From positions 1 through 5,759 of the forward strand of contig JABDOO010000009.1 in assembly GCA_013043295.1 (NCBI GenBank): DNA of 5,759 bases, written 5' to 3'. Shown here one piece after another: positions 1 through 4,401 of this stretch. Made by a program: the position numbers and the translations under genes. Each line of letters starts with the position of its first letter. The stretch's first letter is position 1. This DNA comes from Candidatus Nitrosopumilus sp. GTDB taxonomy: Archaea > Thermoproteota > Nitrososphaeria > Nitrososphaerales > Nitrosopumilaceae. The notes beneath the pieces were generated by a model. The model did not search any database and was not told the origin of the DNA. It saw only the letters and a list, made by a program, of their open reading frames with translations.

Positions 1-1
1 C

Positions 2-349
2 CCTGTAACTGAATCGGTTTGCCCTGCAAGAGTTGGACTAGCAGTTAAAGGAGCAAAACCTGATGAAGTAGGTCGTGGTGATGTTATTTCTTGCGAAGGA
101 GCTGTAGATGTTAAAACAGAGATTGAACTTGATTTTCAAAAAAGCCCGTTTTACAAAAATGATATAGCAGAAAATCAAGGTTGTCTTGTTAGCATAGGCT
201 TACAAATTAAAGCTGCAAAATTCCTATCAATATCTCCCCTCAAACTATTTTTTGAAAAACCAATTGTTTGCAAAAAGGGAGAAATTGCAGTAATTTTAAA
301 ACCTGAATCAGCCACAATCCGTATATTAGGAAGCGGTCAAATCCTATAG
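2..349 (+). CDS. EF-Tu/SelB/aIF2-gamma-like translation factor, C-terminal fragment
   Basis: This is the last 115 residues of a protein whose start lies before the window; it reads in one frame to TAG at 347-349. The segment ARVGLAVKGAKPDEVGRGDV matches the signature of beta-barrel domain 2 of translational GTPases (EF-Tu, EF-1A, SelB, aIF2-gamma), where the usual form is GDRVGLALKG-x-GDVI. The rest ends in RILGSGQIL, which resembles the end of domain 3 in SelB/aIF2-gamma-like proteins. In the family these barrels contact aminoacyl-tRNA. The GTPase domain is outside the window, so I cannot say whether it is intact. It is not plainly canonical EF-1A, because the C-terminal barrel is poorly conserved with it. 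Archaea often carry an EF-Tu-like paralogue of uncertain role, and this is the likeliest identity. The next gene begins 37 bp downstream on the same strand but appears to have its own promoter. Confidence 0.7.
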   Translation, partial: PVTESVCPARVGLAVKGAKPDEVGRGDVISCEGAVDVKTEIELDFQKSPFYKNDIAENQGCLVSIGLQIKAAKFLSISPLKLFFEKPIVCKKGEIAVILKPESATIRILGSGQIL

Positions 350-353
350 TCTA

Positions 354-366
354 ATTTAATTAAATC
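354..366 (+). promoter_or_regulatory. TATA-like promoter of the 39-residue zinc ribbon gene
   Basis: An AT-rich box with core TTTAATTAAAT lies in the 37-bp gap and is centred about 27 bp before the ATG at 387. No Shine-Dalgarno sequence is seen between box and start. The spacing fits transcription starting at or next to the ATG, giving a leaderless mRNA. The prediction rests on spacing and composition only. Confidence 0.4.
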
Positions 367-386
367 CTCTTTGAAACTGAATTATT

Positions 387-506
387 ATGGAACCTGCACG
401 AGCTTGTCCAATTTGTCCTAAATGTGGTTCCAAAAGATTCATCAGACTACCTGGTGAGAATGTTGTTGTCAAATGCCGCTCTTGTGAAAAAATTATTGAA
501 ATCTAA
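387..506 (+). CDS. 39-residue zinc ribbon protein
   Basis: A short ORF from ATG at 387 to TAA at 504-506. The start is fixed by an in-frame TGA at 378-380 with no other usual start between. The protein has two knuckles, C10-P-K-C13-G and C30-R-S-C33, separated by 16 residues, with one extra cysteine at C7. This is the layout of a single zinc ribbon, like those of TFB, TFIIS and small RNA polymerase or ribosome-associated proteins, and almost nothing lies outside the ribbon. The paired cysteines and the tight fit between flanking genes argue for a real gene rather than chance. The function is unknown. A nucleic-acid or protein-docking role is an inference from the fold. It sits 36 bp before ilvC on the same strand, but both genes seem to have separate TATA-like boxes, so co-function with ilvC is not implied. 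Confidence 0.75.
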   Translation: MEPARACPICPKCGSKRFIRLPGENVVVKCRSCEKIIEI

Positions 507-513
507 ATCATAG

Positions 514-521
514 TTAATATT
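514..521 (+). promoter_or_regulatory. TATA-like promoter of ilvC
   Basis: The sequence TTAATATT is centred about 26 bp before the ilvC ATG at 543, inside the 36-bp gap after the zinc ribbon gene. No ribosome binding site is visible, so a leaderless ilvC transcript is expected. An AATATT element recurs at 525-530, giving an inverted pair of arms with three bases between, but this may be chance in AT-rich DNA. Confidence 0.45.
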
Positions 522-542
522 TGCAATATTCTTGATTGAATT

Positions 543-1541
543 ATGGCAAAAACATGGAAAGATGCCGATATCAGTCTTGATCCAATTAAAGATCAAACAA
601 TTGCTGTAATTGGTTATGGAATTCAAGGTGATGCTCAAGCAAACAACATGAAAGACTCTGGTCTAAATGTGATAATTGGTCTTAAAGAAGGTGGTAATAG
701 CTGGAAAAAGGCCGAAGCTGATGGTCACAAAGTAATGTCTGTTGCAGATGCAACAAAGCAGGCAGACATTGTTCACATATTGATTCCTGACATGATTCAA
801 GGTCAAGTATACAAAGATGAAATCGGACCAAATCTTTCAGAAGGAAAAGCATTGTCATTTTCTCATGCAGCTGCAATCTATTGGAAATGGATTGAAGCTC
901 CAAACAATGTTGATTTAATCATGATTGCTCCAAAGGGTCCAGGTTCCAAAGTCCGAGAAACTTATCTTGATAATTTTGGTACTCCTGCAATAGTTGCAGT
1001 TGAACAAGATTTCACAGGAAAAGCTTGGGATAGAACATTGGGAATTGCTAAAGCCATTGGAAGTGCAAGAGCTGGATTAATCAAAACTGCTTTCAAAGAA
1101 GAAGTAGAAACTGATTGGTTTGGTGAGCAAGCAGACCTTTGTGGTGGTGCAGCCTCTATGGTTACAAATGCATTTGAAACTCTTGTTGAAGCAGGATATC
1201 AACCAGAAATTGCATACTTTGAAGTTTTACATGAACTCAAACTCATTGTCGATATGATTCAGAGATATGGAATCAATGGAATGTGGAGACGTGTAAGTGA
1301 GACTGCTAGATATGGTGGATTAACTCGAGGACCAATGGTAATGGATGCAGCAAGTAAAGCAAACATGAAAAAAGTTCTAACCATGATTCAAGATGGAACA
1401 TTCAACAATGAATGGATTTCTGAATATCAGAAAAATGGTAAAGATGCATTTGATAAATACATGAAAGAATATGACGAACACCAAATTGAAAAAGTTGGTA
1501 AAGAAATGCGTAAAATGATGTGGCCTGATTCCACAGAATAA
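543..1541 (+). CDS. ilvC: Ketol-acid reductoisomerase (class I)
   Basis: This enzyme catalyses the second common step of valine, leucine and isoleucine synthesis: Mg2+-dependent isomerisation and NAD(P)H reduction of 2-acetolactate or 2-aceto-2-hydroxybutyrate, in the cytoplasm. At 332 residues it has the class I (short) length. The N-terminal Rossmann domain (about 1-185) carries GYGIQG at 24-29. The knotted C-terminal domain carries the metal and substrate ligands expected for the family: D191 and E195 in DWFGEQ, E227 and E231 in YFEVLHE, and S252. K131 in APKGPG and H108 are also present. The loop after the second beta strand, GLKEGGNSW (46-54), ends in Ser53, which in characterised class I enzymes usually goes with NADPH; this cofactor call is an inference. 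Two motifs diverge from common bacterial enzymes: QGDA where QGHA is usual, and SHAAAIYWKW where a GFNIH-type segment is usual. The acetolactate synthase genes are not in the window. Confidence 0.97.
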   Translation: MAKTWKDADISLDPIKDQTIAVIGYGIQGDAQANNMKDSGLNVIIGLKEGGNSWKKAEADGHKVMSVADATKQADIVHILIPDMIQGQVYKDEIGPNLSEGKALSFSHAAAIYWKWIEAPNNVDLIMIAPKGPGSKVRETYLDNFGTPAIVAVEQDFTGKAWDRTLGIAKAIGSARAGLIKTAFKEEVETDWFGEQADLCGGAASMVTNAFETLVEAGYQPEIAYFEVLHELKLIVDMIQRYGINGMWRRVSETARYGGLTRGPMVMDAASKANMKKVLTMIQDGTFNNEWISEYQKNGKDAFDKYMKEYDEHQIEKVGKEMRKMMWPDSTE

Positions 1542-1542
1542 T

Positions 1543-1561
1543 CTTTTTTTCTTATATTTTT
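1543..1561 (+). terminator. T-rich terminator after ilvC
   Basis: Directly after the ilvC stop codon come a run of seven T at 1544-1550 and a second run of five T at 1557-1561, with no strong hairpin before them. Archaeal RNA polymerase stops at such T tracts. Part of the element lies inside the 3' end of the convergent mutase gene, so transcription of the two genes probably overlaps slightly. Confidence 0.5.
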
Positions 1562-1974
1562 CTTAATTTAGAAACGCCACTTGTGATATGTTCAATAATT
1601 GTTGGTAATGGTGTTCCTGGACCAAACACATGATCTACTCCTGATTTTACAAGATCTGCATGATCAATTTCTGGAATTACTCCTCCTCCAACTATTAGCA
1701 CATCTTTGATTCCTTTCTTTTTCAGAGTCTTGACTACTCTGGGAAATAGTGTTCCATGAGCTCCATTTAACAAACTCATTGCAATTGCATCCACATCTTC
1801 ATCTTCTGCAATTTGTGCAATTCTATCTGGGGTAGCAAAAAGTCCTGAATAGATTACTTCCATCCCTGCATCTCTGAATGCCCTACATAATACAAGAGCC
1901 CCTCTATCGTGACCATCTAATCCAAGTTTGGCAACTAAAATTTTGATACTTCGTGATGCTGCTTTTTGCTTCAT
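1552..1974 (-). CDS. Methylmalonyl-CoA mutase, cobalamin-binding small subunit
   Basis: A 140-residue stand-alone B12-binding domain, as in archaea that split methylmalonyl-CoA mutase into a catalytic large chain and this small chain. The base-off/His-on cobalamin motif DxHxxG is D20-G-H22-D-R-G25, with H22 the predicted cobalt ligand. It is followed by the SxL motif at S67-L69 and the glycine stretch GGG at 96-98, the standard order for the fold. The mutase interconverts methylmalonyl-CoA and succinyl-CoA. In Thaumarchaeota this is a step of the 3-hydroxypropionate/4-hydroxybutyrate carbon-fixation cycle. The large subunit is not in the window, so the two chains are not encoded side by side here. 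A partner in a related acyl-CoA mutase is possible, but the sequence is most like the methylmalonyl-CoA type. The gene is convergent with ilvC with a 10-bp gap. It starts at the ATG at 1972-1974, with a TATA-like box at the leaderless distance. Confidence 0.92.
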   Translation of the reverse strand: MKQKAASRSIKILVAKLGLDGHDRGALVLCRAFRDAGMEVIYSGLFATPDRIAQIAEDEDVDAIAMSLLNGAHGTLFPRVVKTLKKKGIKDVLIVGGGVIPEIDHADLVKSGVDHVFGPGTPLPTIIEHITSGVSKLRKI

Positions 1975-1995
1975 GATTATAGTTGTATTTTGTGA

Positions 1996-2005
1996 TATTT
2001 TAAAA
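1996..2005 (-). promoter_or_regulatory. TATA-like promoter of the mutase small subunit
   Basis: Read on the minus strand, TTTTAAAATA is centred about 26 bp before the ATG at 1974. There is no Shine-Dalgarno sequence in between, so a leaderless transcript is predicted. It shares the 101-bp divergent region with the promoter of the gene at 2076. Confidence 0.5.
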
Positions 2006-2036
2006 GGTTTATTTGATTTATTCTCTTTGACCTCTT

Positions 2037-2046
2037 GAAATATATT
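2037..2046 (+). promoter_or_regulatory. Possible TATA box of the 87-residue zinc protein gene
   Basis: GAAATATATT is the best TATA-like match in the divergent region on this strand. Its centre is about 34 bp before the ATG at 2076, which would give a very short leader of roughly 8 nt. No ribosome binding site is evident. This is weaker than the other promoter calls in the window. Confidence 0.3.
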
Positions 2047-2075
2047 GATTCATCCCTCATTATTGTCGATAAGAT

Positions 2076-2339
2076 ATGACTGATGATGTTTGTGATTTTT
2101 GTAAAGGCGTAGGTTCCTCATCTACAAATGTTTGTGTTTACTGTAATGGAACTGGTGAATGGAACCAAGCAGCTCAAGCATATGTAAAAAACCATATTTG
2201 TCAATGTATTGTACTTGATAGAAAATTTTGTCCTGTATGTAACAAAGCATGCCATCATGATACATCACTAAATCCAAAACAAACCATTGATCCTGGTTAT
2301 GGAGGCCTGTCTTCCAGAGAAATTATCGTGGGTGCATAA
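2076..2339 (+). CDS. 87-residue cysteine-rich protein with two DnaJ-type zinc motifs
   Basis: The N-terminal part carries two CxxCxGxG-type repeats, C6-DF-C9-KGVG and C20-VY-C23-NGTG. This is the repeat that forms the central zinc domain of DnaJ/Hsp40, where two such repeats hold one zinc ion. DnaJ normally has four repeats plus a J domain, and neither the other two repeats nor the J domain is here. A second cysteine cluster follows: C42-Q-C44, C52-PV-C55, C59, then H60 and H61, which could bind a further metal. The C-terminal tail (about 65-87) has no cysteine and includes YGGLSSRE. No signal peptide or membrane segment is seen. DnaJ-type fingers occur in chaperones and in other small thiol or metal proteins, so a role in protein folding or metal handling is only a guess. 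The gene is divergent from the mutase subunit and 142 bp upstream of tfb. Confidence 0.85.
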   Translation: MTDDVCDFCKGVGSSSTNVCVYCNGTGEWNQAAQAYVKNHICQCIVLDRKFCPVCNKACHHDTSLNPKQTIDPGYGGLSSREIIVGA

Positions 2340-2394
2340 ATTCAAAATGCATGTAATCCTTTACTCAATAAAATACTCACACTTCTTATAGATG

Positions 2395-2417
2395 AGAAAT
2401 GCTTCTAAAGCATGTCT
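2395..2417. repeat. Short inverted repeat upstream of tfb
   Basis: A perfect 6-bp inverted repeat (ATGCTT and AAGCAT, 2399-2404 and 2408-2413) has three bases between the arms. After one A/G mismatch it is extended by AGA and TCT at 2395-2397 and 2415-2417. It lies in the 142-bp gap between the zinc protein gene and tfb, about 65-87 bp before the tfb start. It could be a protein binding site for tfb, a small RNA hairpin at the end of the upstream transcript, or chance. Nothing else in this gap is convincing. Confidence 0.35.
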
Positions 2418-2481
2418 GAAGGTATAGTAAATCACAACTATTCAAATCACAAAATTGCAATAATTAGGATAGAAAATTAAC

Positions 2482-3384
2482 ATGGATAATCCAGCTTGTG
2501 CACGATGTGGAAAAAATTCAATATTAACTGATGAAGTTACAGGTGAACAATTTTGTGGAAAATGTGGTTATGTGATTACTGAAAAATCACAAGAGTCTGG
2601 CCCTGAATGGAGGTCTTTCCAAAAAGATGGTGGTGCTGATCCTGCACGAACCGGTGCTCCTTCATCTCTTATGATACATGACATGGGTCTCTCTACCGTA
2701 ATTAATCCACTAAACAAAGATGCTTCAGGTAAACCTCTGTCAACATCTATGAAAAGCACCATTGAGAGACTTAGAACTTGGGATAGTAGAAGTCAAGTCC
2801 ATGCACCTGTGGATAGAAATTTGAGACAGGCTCTTAGTGATTTAAATAAATTAAAAGATAAAGTTTCAATTCCCGCAAATGTATTGGAGAAGGCTGCTTA
2901 CATTTATCGAAAAGCTTTAGAAAAAAAATTAGTTCGTGGAAGATCCATCTCTGCAATGATTGCAGCATCATTATATGCAGCATGTAGAGATACTGAAACT
3001 CCAAGAACACTAAAGGATGTTGCTGATGCTGCTAATGTAAAACGAAAAGATATTGCAAGATGTTATAGATTACTTCACCATGAATTGGAATTAAAAATGC
3101 CAGTAGTAGATTCCATTCAATGTATTGCTAGAATTTCTAGCAAACTTGAGATTTCTGAAAAAACTAAACGATATGCTGTTAAAGTCCTTAAAGAGGCACA
3201 GGAACGCAAAGAATCTGCTGGAAAAGATCCTATGGGTCTTGCAGCAACTGCACTTTATTTGTCATGTGTAAAAAACGGTGTATCAATTACACAACGTGAT
3301 CTTGCAGAAGCTGCTGGCGTAACTGAGGTTACAATTAGAAATCGCTACAAAGGTTTGAAGGCAGAACAATCTGTAAAGCCTTAA
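2482..3384 (+). CDS. tfb: Transcription initiation factor B (TFB, archaeal TFIIB)
   Basis: TFB bridges TBP bound at the TATA box and RNA polymerase, and sets promoter direction through the BRE. At 300 residues it has the normal archaeal length. The N-terminal zinc ribbon uses C6, C9, C25 and C28 (CARC and CGKC). The B-reader/linker region follows, with PEWRSF at 41-46 and DPARTGAP at 53-60. Two cyclin-like repeats cover about 108-202 and 206-293. The BRE-reading helix-turn-helix is at about 269-290, with ITQRDLAEAAGV and TIRNRYKGL. All parts are present, so it looks functional. Thaumarchaeota usually carry several TFB paralogues that may serve different promoter sets; which one this is cannot be told from the window. 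It is convergent with the RHH gene. No clear TATA box or ribosome binding site stands out before its ATG. Confidence 0.97.
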   Translation: MDNPACARCGKNSILTDEVTGEQFCGKCGYVITEKSQESGPEWRSFQKDGGADPARTGAPSSLMIHDMGLSTVINPLNKDASGKPLSTSMKSTIERLRTWDSRSQVHAPVDRNLRQALSDLNKLKDKVSIPANVLEKAAYIYRKALEKKLVRGRSISAMIAASLYAACRDTETPRTLKDVADAANVKRKDIARCYRLLHHELELKMPVVDSIQCIARISSKLEISEKTKRYAVKVLKEAQERKESAGKDPMGLAATALYLSCVKNGVSITQRDLAEAAGVTEVTIRNRYKGLKAEQSVKP

Positions 3385-3393
3385 TTCAATATA

Positions 3394-3406
3394 CTTTTCC
3401 TATCTT
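3394..3406 (+). terminator. Pyrimidine-rich stretch after tfb, possible terminator
   Basis: A T/C-rich tract begins about 10 bp after the tfb stop in the 73-bp convergent gap. A second T-rich tract lies at 3451-3459, at the end of the opposing gene. Either could end tfb transcription in the T-tract manner of archaea. No strong hairpin is seen. Confidence 0.3.
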
Positions 3407-3457
3407 GTGAATAGATTCTATTTGTATCTCTAATTATTTGATAAAATATCTTTATTT

Positions 3458-4042
3458 TTAATACTCATGTTCGTTAAAATCTCCACCTAATGCAATTGTT
3501 GCAATAACTGTAGATTCTGTTGTTTGGCATTTCATTTTTGAATCAGGTAAAAATTCTTTGAATATTTCTTGTAGTAATTGCTCTGTAAACACTGACCAAT
3601 TACTTCCCAATTCATGCTGAATTATAAAATGATGTAATTCTCCTTCAATTCTGTGATCTGACTTCATTCCTGAAGCACGCATATAGTCCTCTAGCGTTTC
3701 AATGCATCTTTTCAAATCATATTTTCCTTTGATGAACAATACTGTATCTTTGATAACTGGTTTGATTACATTGATGATTTCATTAATCTCTTGAGCACTC
3801 ATCTCGATTCCTAAAGTATCTAGAATTTTTTTAGGAACTGGAATCATGCCAATTTTATCGGCAAATCTGTCCCATTGAATATATTTTTCCAAAATTTGTC
3901 TTGCCATTACATTATGAGAAATATTGTGATTCATTGCTTCGGTTTCTATTTCTTCTACAAGCTTTACAGGAAGGCGATATGTTATACTCCGTGTTTTTTC
4001 TTTTTTTGGTGGATGTTGTTGACGTTTTACTGTTGAATCCAA
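3458..4042 (-). CDS. Ribbon-helix-helix-like protein with unrecognised C-terminal domain
   Basis: A 194-residue protein. After a basic N-terminus, residues 18-24 (RSITYRL) look like the DNA-reading beta strand of a ribbon-helix-helix fold. Two helices follow at about 25-37 and 41-56, with MARQILEKYI in the second. Such proteins bind DNA as dimers, usually at palindromes. The remaining 135 residues are a mainly helical region that I do not recognise. Its most striking part is at 131-161, with H137, H138 and H143 and the segment HELGSNWSVF. The only usual start that keeps the beta strand is TTG at 4040-4042, preceded by AGAGGT nine bases upstream; an in-frame stop TGA lies 21 bases before it. 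The next in-frame ATG (residue 37) would remove the beta strand and first helix. A transcriptional regulator is likely, but its targets are unknown. It may regulate itself through the palindrome at 4103-4116. Confidence 0.82.
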   Translation of the reverse strand: MDSTVKRQQHPPKKEKTRSITYRLPVKLVEEIETEAMNHNISHNVMARQILEKYIQWDRFADKIGMIPVPKKILDTLGIEMSAQEINEIINVIKPVIKDTVLFIKGKYDLKRCIETLEDYMRASGMKSDHRIEGELHHFIIQHELGSNWSVFTEQLLQEIFKEFLPDSKMKCQTTESTVIATIALGGDFNEHEY

Positions 4043-4051
4043 TTCATAAGT

Positions 4052-4057
4052 ACCTCT
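4052..4057 (-). promoter_or_regulatory. Shine-Dalgarno site of the RHH gene
   Basis: Read on the minus strand, AGAGGT is nine bases before the TTG start at 4042. It matches the anti-Shine-Dalgarno end of archaeal 16S rRNA and supports the TTG start. It is also four bases before an out-of-frame ATG at 4047, which opens a six-codon reading frame. It is the only clear ribosome binding site seen in this window. Confidence 0.5.
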
Positions 4058-4066
4058 GATGGATCA

Positions 4067-4074
4067 AATATAAA
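4067..4074 (-). promoter_or_regulatory. TATA-like box of the RHH gene
   Basis: Read on the minus strand, TTTATATT is centred about 28 bp before the TTG start. Used alone it would place the RNA start near 4044-4047 and leave out the Shine-Dalgarno site. A second AT-rich box around 4095-4105 (minus strand) would give a leader of some 30 nt that includes it. The sequence does not decide between them. Confidence 0.35.
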
Positions 4075-4102
4075 GTTGGTTTGACTGTGACTCCTAATAT
4101 AA

Positions 4103-4116
4103 TATCAAATTTGATA
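4103..4116. promoter_or_regulatory. Perfect 14-bp palindrome, candidate operator
   Basis: TATCAAATTTGATA is its own reverse complement. It lies in the 157-bp divergent region between the RHH gene and the 51-residue gene, about 60-75 bp before the RHH start. The half-site ATCAAAT recurs at 4063-4069, 41 bp away (close to four helical turns), overlapping the RHH TATA-like box. This arrangement would suit autoregulation by a dimeric RHH protein. Binding is inferred, and AT-rich DNA makes chance palindromes more likely. Confidence 0.4.
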
Positions 4117-4199
4117 ATCGTATCTTGTTTTTAAAATAAATTATTCTTTACTGATTCATGAGGGAATTGCTGTGAATATAACAATAATTCATTTGAGAC

Positions 4200-4355
4200 A
4201 TGGGAAAGTATTGTGAAAATTGTGAAAAATTCATGAAAAACCCTGATTTAACTCATTGTTCGGATGAGTGTCTGTTAATTTCCATTAAGAATAGTAATTC
4301 ATTGGAAGGATATGGTGCAATCACCTGGGATGACAAATCTGATCCTTGGAAATAA
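4200..4355 (+). CDS. 51-residue four-cysteine protein, probable zinc binder
   Basis: A small ORF from ATG at 4200 to TAA at 4353-4355. An in-frame TGA at 4194-4196 sits just before it, so the start is well fixed. Cysteines occur as C5-x2-C8 and C20-x3-C24, with H19 next to the second pair. That spacing can hold one zinc ion. The C-terminal third (36-51) is acidic and tryptophan-containing, with AITWDDKSDPW. No membrane segment or signal peptide is seen. I do not recognise the family. Without this gene there would be a gap of about 360 bp, so the ordered cysteine pairs are the main reason to call it. It lies 46 bp before the aminopeptidase gene on the same strand. A weak AATATAAC box lies about 22 bp upstream of its start. 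Confidence 0.65.
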   Translation: MGKYCENCEKFMKNPDLTHCSDECLLISIKNSNSLEGYGAITWDDKSDPWK

Positions 4356-4371
4356 TTTTCAATAGAAAATC

Positions 4372-4380
4372 TACTTAAAG
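4372..4380 (+). promoter_or_regulatory. TATA-like promoter of the aminopeptidase gene
   Basis: TACTTAAAG is centred about 26 bp before the GTG at 4402, in the 46-bp gap after the 51-residue gene. No ribosome binding site is seen. The spacing fits a leaderless mRNA beginning at the GTG, and so supports that start. Confidence 0.4.
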
Positions 4381-4401
4381 TGTAATCAAAATACTTCAAA
4401 T

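Noticed and set aside
516..530. AATATT arms with a three-base spacer upstream of ilvC as an operator
   Set aside because: AATATT is itself palindromic and common in AT-rich DNA, and one copy is simply part of the TATA-like box.
447..638. Minus-strand ORF of 63 codons overlapping the zinc ribbon and ilvC starts
   Set aside because: It is antisense to two well-supported genes, rich in Asn and Ile as expected from AT-rich shadow translation, and has no recognisable motif.
682..903. Minus-strand ORF of 73 codons inside ilvC
   Set aside because: It lies wholly antisense to the Rossmann domain of ilvC and shows no family features.
2388..2420. Possible box C/D guide RNA upstream of tfb
   Set aside because: A CTGA is present at 2416-2419, but the C-box candidate only partly matches RUGAUGA and no C'/D' pair with proper spacing was found.
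2568..2762. Minus-strand ORF of 64 codons inside tfb
   Set aside because: It is antisense to conserved TFB linker sequence and its composition follows from the opposite strand.
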